Assembly: GCA_020796225.1 (NCBI GenBank)
Contig: CM036774.1
Span: 25,596,692 to 25,660,691, forward strand
Reading direction: 5' to 3'
Length of the DNA stretch: 64,000 bases
Origin: Arion vulgaris
Taxonomy: Eukaryota; Mollusca; Gastropoda; Stylommatophora; Arionidae
Shown: positions 45,884 through 56,639 of the stretch, piece after piece
Numbering within the stretch: position 1 is the stretch's first letter
How the letters are laid out: every line of letters begins with the position of its first letter
The notes under the pieces: generated by a model
Databases searched by the model: none
Told to the model about the DNA's origin: nothing
What the model saw: only the letters and a program-made list of their open reading frames with translations
Program-made: the position numbers and the translations under genes

Positions 45884-46620
45884 TGTGGCGTAAAGGCTAG
45901 GTGCTCGTCTCTCGTGACAAAGGTACCAGGTTCGCTCCCTCGTAGAGCCATCTATATATTTTTCCAGAGCTCTCTCATCTCAGTGTAGGTGAGATCAAGT
46001 TCCTAGTCCTATCGGTCTAATGTTGAGGTGTTGAATGAGATCAAGACATATAGAAAGCTTATCTTCAATATAAGAAAGAGACACTCATCATTTTTCGGGC
46101 ATGTGATGAGGAGGGGAGGTTTAGAACACATTGTGACAACCGGTAAAATTGAGGGTAGACGAGACATAGGAAGACAGAGAGAGGCAATTTTGGATGGCCT
46201 GACTTCATAGCACGGTAGAGCGTCAACATCGGAATTGATAGCAAACACCAACGACAGAGATTTGTGGAGATCCATGATCGTTTACACCAGCCGGCACGGC
46301 ACCTGATGATGTTGAGTTCTATCGGAGACGGACGATAAAACGTAGATCCCGAGTTCAATTTGAGCACGTAAAAGAATCACTTTACAGTTCAAAATCGAGA
46401 AGAGCAGGCTGGAAAGCCGCCGCCTGGACACACTTCATTAGCAAAGATTAAAAATTAAATTCCTACATAAATATCTTCAACATCTTCAAAAACTACATCG
46501 GGGACCTTAGCCGTTGCTACGGAGTTCGTGCACTGCAGAGACGATCTTCCTGTTTAAGAAAGAGATCGGAGCACACATGGTTACTTACCGAAGTGCAATG
46601 ATGATGGTCCAATCAATCAA
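45884..46620 (+). mobile_element. SINE-D, split by a LINE-r insertion
   Basis: Head GTCTGTGGCGTAAAGGCTAG; resumes at 46317 with TTCTATCGGAGACGGACG; ends AATGATGATGGTCCAATCAA. Confidence 0.88.
46016..46316 (+). mobile_element. LINE-r, 301-bp 5'-truncated copy, 9-bp TSD
   Basis: Flanked by tcctatcgg (46007-46015) and ttctatcgg (46317-46325). Reads HSSFFGHVMRRGGLEHIVTT and GKIEGRRDIGRQREAILDGL, then DPW/GSMIVYTSRHGT-type ending and TGATGATGTTGAG. Confidence 0.88.
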
Positions 46621-46659
46621 TTAAAGTCAACTTTGTCCAAGTAAGAGATTTCATTTGCC

Positions 46660-46860
46660 CACCTAGGAGCATTTTTCGAAAGATTTTAATACCTAGGGAG
46701 CATTTTTGAAAGATTTTAATACCTAGGCAGCATTTTTCGAAAGATTTTAATACCTAGGAACATTTTTCGAAAGATTTTAATATCTAGGAGCATTTTTCGA
46801 AAGATTTTAATATCTAGGAGCATTTTTCGAAAGATTTTAATACATAGGAGCATTTTTTCA
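46660..46860. repeat. Minisatellite, 29-30 bp x 7
   Basis: TAGGAGCATTTTTCGAAAGA with TTTTAATAC/T between units. Confidence 0.9.
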
Positions 46861-46904
46861 GCAAATGGAAGAATAACTAATGAAATTCGACACAGATGCA
46901 ACAA

Positions 46905-47400
46905 AACAAATCAAATAATAGGACAAATAGCGCCAATTTTAAAAAACAAACATGTCACCATGAACACAAAAAGAACATTGTTTAACATAATCTTTCTCCC
47001 AACATTATGCTACAAGTGCCAGACCTGAACGCTGACATCAAATGATAAAAGAAACTAGTCACGACAGAGATGAAGTGTCTACGCAGAATGCTAGGTGTAA
47101 CAAGAAGGGACAGGTTTAGACATCAGGAGAAAAGTGTGTACAACATCAGTACTGAACTTCATCAAGAAACAACAAATTAAATGCGTCGACCACATAAGCA
47201 GATTACCAACATACAGTGCGCCTCAAAAAGCCATGTTACTCCGATACTATGGATACAAAGCAAAAGGTCGGCCACGTAAAAGGTGGACCACAGAGCTAAC
47301 AAAGGCGACGAAACGCACTGTTTATGAAGCACACACAAAAGCTCATTCTAAAAATGTATTTTTATCTTGACGCTGTGAGGCAAAACAGGATTAAAGAAAA
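46905..47400 (+). mobile_element. LINE RT C-terminus
   Basis: Reads [60 protein letters not shown] and EAHTKAHSKNVFLS, stop. The last words are the coding form of the 70-bp satellite. Confidence 0.85.
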
Positions 47401-47860
47401 GAAAGAGAGAACGATGGGGTGAACAGGATTCATTCTCATCAAGTGAGTATTAGAATGTGTTATTAGTGTGTTTCTGTAAGATCACATGTTCAAACAATGA
47501 GCAATCTACATGTCCAGCAAACTGATAGAGGATTTCTGTGTGCAAACCTCATTGCTAAAAAATTATGCGGAAAATTACGAGGAAAAATGCGATAACACCG
47601 ACCTCCATAACAAACACACTTTGACAAACCGGATGGAAGTAGTAACAACACAGAACTCAACAATTTGCTAAACAACAGCATTTATCAGGAAATAAAGCGA
47701 GAGGTAGATCACGAAATGGACAGATGGCGTAGCAAAATCCCATCAAAAAGCAAAAATAACTGTCACCCAAACTACCAGAGCAGCGCAACACACAAACAGA
47801 AAACCACGACACTGGGCAACAACCCGGCAACAGTGTGACAACAAAAGAAGAAGATATTCC
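47400..47860. other. Unassigned, with one weak repeat
   Basis: 47767-47855 (AACAGAAAACCACGACACTG, GAAGAAGAAG-type end) recurs at 34298-34390. The rest is not recognised. Confidence 0.45.
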
Positions 47861-47879
47861 ATGAAGTATTGAAATAAAA

Positions 47880-48430
47880 AGACAGTTCATCATCAAGTAG
47901 CTTGTCCCTTCCAGAACTTGGCTCCCATGACAGCATTCCTGAAAAACTCTCTGGTCTGTGCAAGTTGGCCGGCGTCAGCAGCAGTCATTCTCAGATTGTC
48001 AATGACATCCTGCACACATCGTCTTTCTAGGTCTTCCTCTCAGTCTTCTTCTAGGCACCATTCACTCCAAAATTAATTTCTCCAGGCACTTATGTCGTTT
48101 GATGTGTCCGAAATATTTAACTTTCCTTGTTTTTATTCTCTGCAATAGCCAGCTCTCTTTAATATCAAGCTGCTGCCGAACAGAAGCATTTGTTCGTTTC
48201 TCTGTCCATGATATTCTAAGTACTCTTCTGTAGCATTTGTATTCAAAGACATTAATGATCATCTCTGCCGCTTTGTCAATGTTCCATGTCTCACAACCAT
48301 ATGTTGTCAAGACAGTTGTCGAGACAAAATTCAATACAATACAAAACAAATAATTTATGACATTTTCATCTTTACATAACGGACAAGTGTGTAACTGTGG
48401 ACAATTTCTGAGTTTGCTCTTGTTTCTCAT
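47880..48430 (-). mobile_element. LINE-p RT C-terminus
   Basis: The minus strand reads TTYGCETWNIDKAAEMIINV, RVLRISWTEKRTNASVRQQL and [19 protein letters not shown]. Confidence 0.87.
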
Positions 48431-48439
48431 GCCTTTCAG

Positions 48440-48640
48440 CTCATCCCTTAGTTCTCTTTTTTTTCAAAATATTCTGCACCTTTGCGTAGTGTTGTTTTCC
48501 ACATAACTCGGTCAATCTGCTAGCTATTCCCATTTGTTGGGACCGATATGAAAGTTCTTCATTGAGGCCTTGCAGATATCTTTATATACGAGCCGTGGTC
48601 TGCCGTGGTGCCTCTTCCCTTCTGAAAGTTCACAAAACAG
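48440..48640 (-). mobile_element. LINE C-terminal fragment
   Basis: The minus strand reads LSEGKRHHGRPRLVYKDICK and ASMKNFHIGPNKWE, a standard LINE ending of a second type. Confidence 0.75.
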
Positions 48641-48655
48641 CAATTGTTTTAGTAG

Positions 48656-48866
48656 GTATTCGTTTTTGGGGTTTTTTCGATTCAGAAGCACTTGAGCTCT
48701 TCGGCTCGGTGTCATGGACATCGTAACCTTCGGTTCGGTGCCACGAACACCGTAAATCTGGGGAATCTGTGGCTTTTTCTGCCATCCCGCGGAATTGAAC
48801 CCGCACACACAGAGGGATAGTCACCCGTAGTCCAACGCGCTACGAACACGTTGGTCAGACGGGCGT
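48656..48866 (-). mobile_element. SINE-E
   Basis: Antisense: TTTTTCGATTCAGAAGCACT to CGCTACGAACACGTTGGTCA. Confidence 0.87.
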
Positions 48867-48884
48867 AGGTATTCAGTTATAGTC

Positions 48885-49440
48885 CATTCTTCTTTCGTGC
48901 ACTAGTTATCTTAATCTTCTACTGCTGAGCCACAGTCAACACTAGATAAGTTTATAGTTGGCTCTGGCTGACCATACCCATGATGGAAGGTTCTTCTTGC
49001 ATGCACTAGCCATCTTAATCTTCTACTGCTGAGCCACAGTCAACACTAGATAAGTGTATAGTTGGCTCTGGCTGAGCATACCCATGATGGAAGGTTCTTC
49101 TTGCATGCACTAGCCATCTTAATCTTCTACTGCTGAGCCCCAGCCAACACTAGATAAGTGTATAGTTGGCTCTGGCTGAGCATACCCATGATGGAAGGTT
49201 CTTCTTGCATGCACTAGTCATCTTAATCTTCTACTGCTGAGCCCCAGCCAACACTAGATAAGTTTATAGTTGGCTCTGGCTGACCATACCCATGATGGAA
49301 GATTCTTCTTGCATGCACTAGCCATCTTACTCTTCTACTGCTGAGCCACAGTCAACACTAGATAAGTGTATAGTTGGCTCTGGCTGAGCATACCCATGAT
49401 GGAAGGTTCTTCTTGCATGCACTAGCCATCTTAATTTCGC
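48885..49440. repeat. Tandem array, 104 bp x 5-6
   Basis: TTCTTCTTGCATGCACTAGC ... CCCATGATGGAAGG; period 104 between 48991 and 49095. Another partial unit is at 49650-49725. Between them nothing is recognised. Confidence 0.92.
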
Positions 49441-49764
49441 TGCTACATACTTTTCGAGGGCTGAGCTAAAAATAGCTACTCTTTGTTTCTAGGTCACAAA
49501 AGTGAATGTACGCCTATAGCAGTGACAGTAGCAATGTATAACGTGTTAACATGTCTTTAGCCCACAAAGTAAGGATAATAACAGATGTGTTAATGCGTCT
49601 TTAGAAGTGAATGGGCAAAACGTATATACGTCTTTAGCAGCTAAAGGGTTATCTTCTACTGCTGAACCACAGCCAACACTATATAAGTTTATAGTTGATT
49701 CTGGCTGAGCATACCCATGATGGATGACTGCGATAAAACACATACCTAATATAAGCAGAGGGGT

Positions 49765-49930
49765 TGATTGATTGGATCATCATCATTGCACTTCGGTAAC
49801 CCATGTGTGCTCCGATCTTTTTCTTACATAGGAAGATCTCAGCGGCAGTGTACGAACTCCGTAGCACCGACAAGGGCCCCCGATGTAATTTTAGAAGATG
49901 GTGTGCATATTTTGTAAGAATTTGTAATTG
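49765..49930 (-). mobile_element. SINE-D 3' fragment
   Basis: Antisense tail TTGATTGATTGGATCATCAT and CTCCGTAGCACCGACAAGGG. Confidence 0.75.
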
Positions 49931-49984
49931 TTCTCATGAATCAATTCATTAGAAATGGCTTGTTCATGTGTTGAAAGAGGTCAA

Positions 49985-50660
49985 TGTATTTATATTTGGG
50001 CATGTGGTGAGAAAGGGAGGTTTGGAACACATTGTGACAACAGATCAGTTATATGAGGACTATCATCATGGCACACCGGATATATCCATAGGTGCTCCGA
50101 TCTCCTAGTCAACAAATCCAGCAGTTTCCAGCGGCCCAACACGCCAATTCCATTTTGATTAATACATCTTTTTGTATATTTGGTATGTCGTTCTTTTCGG
50201 GCTACACCAATATCGACACCCATCTCTTTCAATCTGGTCAGCGACTGGGATTCACAACCCTGAAACTCCTCTGTTCCGAAAGGCTCTCATTGCGTTAATA
50301 AAGTCATTTACAGCACCGTCTGATATTGTAGCCAAGCCAGCCAATCTATCAGCTCGTTCATTACCCCTAACTCCTGCATGCCCAGGGACAAAAATGAAGA
50401 TCATTTCTCTGATCACTGTCTGTACCAGTACCTCCACCAAGTTTCGTCTCATCATTCTTGATTCGACTTTACGAATCATGCTTATGGAGTTATTTGACAA
50501 CAGGTCAAATCAATGGAGATGAGACAAAGAAAATTCTGGACAGTCTGACTTCTTGGCAAGGAAGAGTGTCAACATCCGAAACCGATAAGTCAGCAACAAG
50601 GACAATTAGAGAGAATAATCATGAAACTGAAATGGCTGGTACTTATCATAAAGAGTTATG
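49985..50660 (+). mobile_element. LINE-r fragment split by LINE-q
   Basis: Reads FGHVVRKGGLEHIVTT up to 50047, resumes at 50495 with GQINGDETKKILDSLTSWQG and IRENNHETEMAGTY. Confidence 0.82.
50048..50494 (-). mobile_element. LINE-q 5'-truncated insertion, 447 bp, 13-bp TSD
   Basis: Flanked by tgacaacagatca (50035-50047) and tgacaacaggtca (50495-50507). Reads [40 protein letters not shown] and GLATISDGAVNDFINAMRAF. This fixes the 3' end of LINE-q at ...GTCCTCATATAAC. Confidence 0.9.
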
Positions 50661-50667
50661 AGGTCTT

Positions 50668-50970
50668 TCCTTTCTCTTCTTCTTTCGTCCGCTTTCAACT
50701 CAGACGAAGTTTCATCTCTGAAACTGATTTTTGCGTGAAAATCCGTTTTCCAATTTCTTACAATGGCAGCAGCGTGCACATTGTAAATTACTTACACTGG
50801 CAGCCGTGTGCTCAATGTACTCGTAATTAGTATTCCTCGCCATACAGGCAGATTTTCTCCGACTTCAGAGGTACTCACGTTATCGTCCTGAGTAAGACCA
50901 GGGACTCGAACAAATGCCGGACAGTAGGTTCGAACCCGAGCTATGAGGCGTCTCACAGCTAGCAGTTATG
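50668..50970 (-). mobile_element. SINE-G, near full length
   Basis: Antisense of 3216-3559: AACTGATTTTTGCGTGAAAA, GTATTCCTCGCCATACAGGC and box B GGTTCGAACCCGAGC. Confidence 0.87.
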
Positions 50971-50989
50971 AGGTAAAACTTGTTCATTG

Positions 50990-51760
50990 TAACGTGGAAA
51001 CCAGCTGTGATAGTCATCATGATCATCAAATAGCTTGTCCTGATCAGAACTTTACCCACCTTAACAGTCCTTCGTTATTTCTCTCTCTCTCGTAAGCCAG
51101 ATGTCCCGTCTCTGCAGCCATCATGCTCAAACCATCTGTTACATCCTTCTTCTTCAAACGCTCCACATCGACCACTTGTCAACCACTGTGTGATTTGTAT
51201 GTGATCTGAGCCTAAGAGCGATTGCACGTTGTGCCAGTTATGCGCCCACAAGTAAGCCAGCACATCCGATTTCTGCGCTGATTTTTATTTACTAGGGTAG
51301 CATTCCTAGGACCTACATCAGTCGCCTCTTGCGACATGCATTGTAGGTTGCAGTGGTACTATTCTTTGCTTCCTTGCGGGCCCCGGCACCACACGTTACA
51401 TCCTGAATCCATCTTTTCCGTGGTCTTCCTCTTCTCTTCTTTGTCAGGATGCCTCCTTCCATGATGGTCTTCTTCAGCCCTTCTTGTTTCTTTATATGTC
51501 CAAAATACTTCAATTTTCACATTCATATTTGTAGCATTAGCCAGTTTTCTTTGATTTTTGAGTTCTTTCTGAATAGATCTATTTGTTCTCTTCTCTGTCT
51601 TTGATATACGGAGGGCCCTTCTGTACTGTAGCACTTATATTCAAAAGCAGATAGCTGATGATAGTACAGATATTTAAATATGCTTGTATTGTCATTAAAG
51701 GGTTTGTCATTAACCACTTTGTCAATAACAGTGTCAATCGAGGAAATAAACTAGACACGT
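50990..51760 (-). mobile_element. LINE-p RT C-terminus split by SINE-B
   Basis: The minus strand has YQRQRREQIDLFRK-type and KYFGHIKKQEGLKKTIMEGG, RGRPRKRWIQDV, then after the SINE the MAAETGHLAYERE-like end. Several frameshifts. 51760-51990 shows nothing else. Confidence 0.82.
51148..51394 (-). mobile_element. SINE-B, 247 bp, perfect 10-bp TSD
   Basis: Flanked by gttacatcct at 51138-51147 and 51395-51404. Confidence 0.92.
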
Positions 51761-51989
51761 TTTTCAGGCGTTTCTATAAACCGAATTTCACTTTTAACTG
51801 ATTACATATTTGAAGTATTTGGTCGGTCATTTGATTTGTATTGGATCTCCAAAGGTGGTAAGAGTTTGCACTATTTCCCCGTGCCATGCGGTGGAGTTTG
51901 CACTCCATATTTTTGGATGTTGTAGGCGTAAAGTGGTTGTCAACTAGGGCTTCATACTCATAAGAATTCGTTAGGGTATCTGTTGTGTA

Positions 51990-52262
51990 ACATGTATTTT
52001 TTCAGTGGCTACTTATGGTTGTGAATCATAGACCATTACACAAAGAACAAGAACGAAAATCTAGTCCTTCGAAACGAAATGTTACAGAAAGATCCTACGA
52101 ATATCATGGACAGAAAAAAGGAAGAACATTGATGTCCTGAAAAAAACTGAATGTTAACGACAATTGGCTGATCAACAATAAACTATACAGAAAAATTAGA
52201 TACTTTGGCCACATCAAGCGTCACTATGGCCTGGAGAGAACAATATTGGAGGGCAGGGTCCC
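51990..52262 (+). mobile_element. LINE-p fragment
   Basis: ATYGCES-type start, RNEMLQKDPTNIMDRK-like text, RYFGHIKRHYGLERTILEG, where SINE-A2 follows. Confidence 0.75.
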
Positions 52263-52269
52263 AGGACGC

Positions 52270-52605
52270 CCGAGTGGTTACCGGACCCAAGTTGGGGTGT
52301 AAAGAATATAACCACTGTTACCTGCTACGCATGTCGTAAGAGGCGTCTAAGGAGGTTGGAAGTGGGGCTAGCTACCCCACACCGTAAAACAAAAACACTA
52401 AATGGCTACAGAACGGAGAGCGAACCGAGTAAACGCTGGCTGAAACCGGACACATCGCCGAAGAATAAGCACCAGAGCTCCAAATGGTGCTGAAGATGTG
52501 ATGTAAAACATACCAATGCTAAGGCTGCATGAATCAGATTTCCACATGAATATAATTTATGTGGAAATCTGGTACATCGATCTGGGCGGTGATCACGAGA
52601 GAGAA
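52270..52605 (+). mobile_element. SINE-A2
   Basis: GCCCGAGTGGTTACCGGACC to GGTGATCACGAGAGAGAAGG, full order. Confidence 0.9.
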
Positions 52606-53000
52606 GGATTGATTGATAGAACCATAATCATTGCACTTCGGTGGGTAACCATGTGTGCTTCGATCTTGTTCTCACACAGGTATATCTCAGCGACAGTGCA
52701 CACACTCCGTAGCATAGACTATGGTCCCCGATGTAATTTTGAAAATATTTTGTAGACATTAATTTCATAAATCTTCCTATTGATATTTGCCCGGGCAGCG
52801 TCTTTCCAGCCTCTCCTCTCGATTTTGAACTGCCAATGGTTCTTTTACGTGTTCAACTTGAAAACGAGGTCTACTTTTTATCGTCCGTCTCCGATAGGAC
52901 TAGGAACTCGATCTAACCTCGATCAGGGATCTCTGGAAAAATATCCCGATGGCTCAACGAGGGAGCAAACCGAGTACCTTTGGAACTAAAGGCGAGCACC
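52606..53000 (-). mobile_element. SINE-D
   Basis: Antisense: TTGATTGATAGAACCATAAT to AGTACCTTTGGAACTAAAGG. Confidence 0.88.
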
Positions 53001-53061
53001 GAACCTCACATAAATGTGCCTCTGTATATAGAACTAAATATTTATTGTTCAAGATATTATA

Positions 53062-53312
53062 CAGGGTGTTCAACTTAAAAGCAGCCCCAGTGATAAATAT
53101 AAATTTGCCAGGTACGCCAACTCGTCTATTTACTATTTAAACCGGTTCTGACTAGCTTGTCCTACGTCACATTTGTTCATTGCCCTTCCCGCACTACAAT
53201 TACATACCATCACACAATCTTGACATATACTACGTCATAAATGAAACCTCATTTCCATACATATATGCCAGATTAGCTCCATTCACAGGCTGCTTTTACG
53301 TTGAACACCCTG
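53062..53312. mobile_element. Mariner-like MITE, 251 bp, TA-flanked
   Basis: Termini CAGGGTGTTCAACTTAAAAG and CTTTTACGTTGAACACCCTG with TA on both sides. Better preserved than the copy at 9168. Confidence 0.9.
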
Positions 53313-53321
53313 TATATGTGT

Positions 53322-53492
53322 CTATGGTGTAATGAGAGTCTGTACTATGATGTAGTGAGTGTCTGTACTATGATGTAGTGAGTGTCTGTACTATGATGTA
53401 GTGAGTGTCTGTACTATGATGTAGTGAGTGTCTGTACTATGATGTAGTGAGTGTCTGTACTATGATGTAGTGAGTGTCTGTACTATGATGTA
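53322..53492. repeat. Minisatellite, 23 bp x 7
   Basis: Perfect units of ATGATGTAGTGAGTGTCTGT plus ACT. Confidence 0.93.
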
Positions 53493-53514
53493 CTTAGCTG
53501 GATCACAACCCAAA

Positions 53515-53940
53515 CGTACTTTAGGCGAACTTTACGGCGGGCAAATTTGGAAGCAATGTAGTTCCTTGGATTTTTAAATGAAAATCGTGACATATCCCTT
53601 ACAGGGCGTAGCCATCAACAACAGTAAACGACTCGTTGATTTTCTCGGCACCACTTATACATTCAGTAATTTGCCATTGTTTTCTGAATGGTGAGGTCTA
53701 CTTTTACCGTATGTAAAAATCCAAGGGAACTAATTTTCTTCCAAACTTGTCCGCAGCGGAGTTTGAACCAGGTGCTCTTCTTGGATTTTTACGAACGATA
53801 AAAATAGACGTCATCGTTCAGAAAGCAATGACAAACTACTAAACGTGTAAGTGGTACCTAGAAAATCAACGACCCGTTGACTGTTGTTGATGGCTAAGTC
53901 CTGTAAAGGATATGCCATGCTTTTCATTTCATACAGTGTA
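53515..53940. repeat. Long inverted repeat (foldback), arms about 160 bp
   Basis: The left arm TTGGATTTTTAAATG, GCCATCAACAACAGTAAACG, GTTGATTTTCTCGG returns inverted as CCTAGAAAATCAAC, CTGTTGTTGATGGCTAAG, ending near 53940. The centre is about 53735-53780. Transcription would give a long imperfect hairpin. A single arm-like copy is at 58165-58345. Confidence 0.82.
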
Positions 53941-54229
53941 GTTTGAGAATTCTGAAAAGTAGGCGGAGAGACCAAGAGATGTGGCATAAAAAAAAACCCA
54001 TCTGATTTGTCTGACGTAAATAATGTGTTATATATAGTTTTTAATTATATAGGTGATATTTTCACGGATGAAAGATCACAAGCGGTCTGCCATATCTAAC
54101 ATGCTGTAAAAAGAGATGACTAAAGAGAGCTTGTACAATGGGCAAGCAAACGCAACCATGTATAGCAAAATTGCGACTGCAATAGCAACTTAATTGTTTA
54201 GGGACGTATAGTTTTCATGTGGTATCATA

Positions 54230-54800
54230 TGAATGTGAGAGAGGCCAGTGGGGCCTTCGCGATAATCACAAGTAGTTTGACCATGGATGTACGGGCGGTT
54301 ACAGGGGCGGTGACCTGGTTGACATATCATGACTACTCTTGTGTTTTTATACACAGTGACTCCATGAGTGTTGTTCGTAAAGTCGAAACAGGATTGGTGA
54401 GCTACTGTAGTGCTGGTACAGACAGGGATAAGAGAAATCACCTTCATTTTTGTCCCTGTGCACGCAGGAGTCAGGGGTAATGAACGGCTGACAGATTAGC
54501 CGGCATGGCTATGATATCAGAGAAAGCTGCAATGAACGGAAATGACATTCTTAACGCATTGAGAGAATCTTTCTGAACAGAGGAGTTTCAGGGTTTTGAG
54601 TCCCACTCGCTGACCAGATTGAAAGAGATGGGTGTCGATATTGGTGCAGCCCGAAAAGAATGACATGCCAAATATCTGCAAAAATCAGATTGATTAATCA
54701 ACATCGAACTGGCGTGTTAGGCTGCTGGATTTGTTGAGGTGGAGACCGGAGCACCTATGGACATGTCCGGATTGCTATGATGATAGTCCTCATTTAACTG
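54230..54800 (+). mobile_element. LINE-q RNase H, frameshifted
   Basis: Reads HSDSMSVVRKVETGLVSYCS with the catalytic Asp (SDSMS), then PVHAGVRGNER in a shifted frame, and ends LRWRPEHLWTCPDCYDDSPH. Confidence 0.85.
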
Positions 54801-54814
54801 ATGACTGATGAATG

Positions 54815-54960
54815 TGAGAGCCGCGATAGTGTAGTAGTTAGTGCACTTGCTTCGTAGGCACGGGAATCGTATGATCTAATTCTACAGTTGTAGGGTATTA
54901 TGGGGGCATACATTAAGAATACAGAAGACACCCACATGTGGCTTTGAAATGGAAACTCTC
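54815..54960 (+). mobile_element. SINE-H head relative
   Basis: GAGAGCCGCGATAGTGTAGT and a worn box B; only the first part matches the family. Confidence 0.5.
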
Positions 54961-54964
54961 GCCC

Positions 54965-55215
54965 CTTTATTACCGTGGTCCACAAGGGTTGCAAAGAATA
55001 GTAACACTGCAATCTACAAGGCATGTCGTAAAGGCGTCTGAGGTAGTGTCCTAGGAAAGCTACCTAGTAAAAAAAAAAGTGTCGCAGAAATCGGATGTGA
55101 TGACTTACTTGTAGGCACATAACTGGCACAACGTGCAATCGCTTTTATCTTGGATCACATACAAATTCCAAAGAGTGGTTTAACAAGTGCTTGATATGGA
55201 GCGTTTGCTGAAGAA
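54965..55215 (+). mobile_element. SINE-B
   Basis: GTGGTCCACAAGGGTTGCAA to GAAGAAGAAGAACAAGAA. Confidence 0.82.
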
Positions 55216-55222
55216 GAAGAAC

Positions 55223-55690
55223 AAGAAAAGGAATCCGGGAGGTAAAAGAGGTAGGGAACGACCTATGGAGACGAACTGTAGACAGAGCAAGAGAAGAGGC
55301 AGGAAAGACCTGGAATGAACTAAATTGGCTTGCTCAAGACGGATCTGGTTGGAGAAAATATGTTGATGCGTTGTTGATGCGTCGAGGGGAGTTGAAAGAA
55401 GAAGAAGAATAAGAGAAGAAGAGGTATTATAGCAGTCTGTCTCGATCTCTATGTCTCATTTGGATAAGGAGAATGTTCATCGGACTCGTCAGGACTGCCT
55501 GTTTAATGAAGAAACGCCAGACTGCAGAGCACATACTTCAAGACTGCCCATAATATAATACACTGAGGCAAACTCACTGGCCTAACGAAACAACACTCGA
55601 CAGAAAACTACACGGACCTCTGTGTGAGCTACAAAAGAAAGTGAAGTTTATACAAGAGACAACATTGAATATATAGACAATATTTCAAGC
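55223..55690 (+). mobile_element. Two LINE C-termini in tandem
   Basis: 55240-55370 reads NDLWRRTVDRAREEAGKTWN and ELNWLAQDGSGWRKYVDAL; 55470-55690 reads AEHILQDCP and THWPNETTLDRKLHGPLCEL. They belong to different families. Confidence 0.78.
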
Positions 55691-55871
55691 GAACGAAAGG
55701 AAGGAAGGATGAAAGGATGAAGAAACAAATAGTTGTTGAATCGAACCAGTAATTTAAGCAGTGTAGAACTACCCGCTGTATAAGTAGAAATGGATGTATG
55801 AGGTGCAAAGTGAGGAGCGTGTTTAAACATCGAGCCACAGGAACCATCAGTATGCATACCCTTTGACATCT

Positions 55872-56630
55872 ATAGGGAGTATCTATGGGTCTGCCCGGGG
55901 AGTATATATGGGTCTGCCCGGGGAGTATCTATGGATCTGCCTGGGGAGTATCTATGGATCTGCCCGGGGGAGTATCTATGGGTCTGCCCGGGGGAGTATC
56001 TGGATCTACCCGGGGGAGTATCTATGGGCCTGCCCGGGGGAGTATCTATGGATCTGCCCGGGGGAGTATCTATGGGTCTGCCCGGGGGAGTATCTGGATC
56101 TACCCGGGGGAGTATCTATGGATCTGCCCGGGGGAGTATCTATGGATCTGCCCGGGGGAGTATCTATGGATTTGTCCGGGGGAGTATCTATGGATCTGCC
56201 CGGGGGAGTATCTATGGATCTGCCCAGGGGAGTATCTATGGATCTACCGGGGGAGTATCTATGGATCTGCCCGGAGGAGTATCTATGGGTCTGCCCGGGG
56301 GAGTATCTATGGATCTGCCCGAGAAGTATCTATGGATCTACCCGGGGAGTATCTATGGATCTGCCCGGGGTATCTATGGATCTGCCCGGGGGAGTATCTA
56401 TGGATCTGCTCGGGGAAGTATCTATGGATCTGCCCGGGGACTATCTATGGATCTGCCCGGGGACTATCTATGGGTCTGCCGGGGGTATCTATGGATCTGC
56501 CCGGGGAAGTATCTATGGATCTGCCCGGGGGACTATCTATGGATCTGCCCGGGGAAGTATCTATGGATCTGCCCGGGGGACTATCTATGGATCTGCCCGG
56601 GGGACTATCTATGGGTCTGCCCAGAGTGTA
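55872..56630. repeat. Tandem array, 24 bp x about 31, all forward frames open
   Basis: Units of GTATCTATGGATCTGCCCGG plus GGGA, with 23-bp and TATCTGG variants. Because the period is a multiple of three and no unit holds a stop, three overlapping frames of 248-261 codons stay open (GVSMDLPG, YLWICPGE, IYGSARGS). Each unit has a CCCGGG palindrome. No promoter, splice site or codon bias favours one frame. Confidence 0.93.
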
Positions 56631-56639
56631 ATGTCGTCG

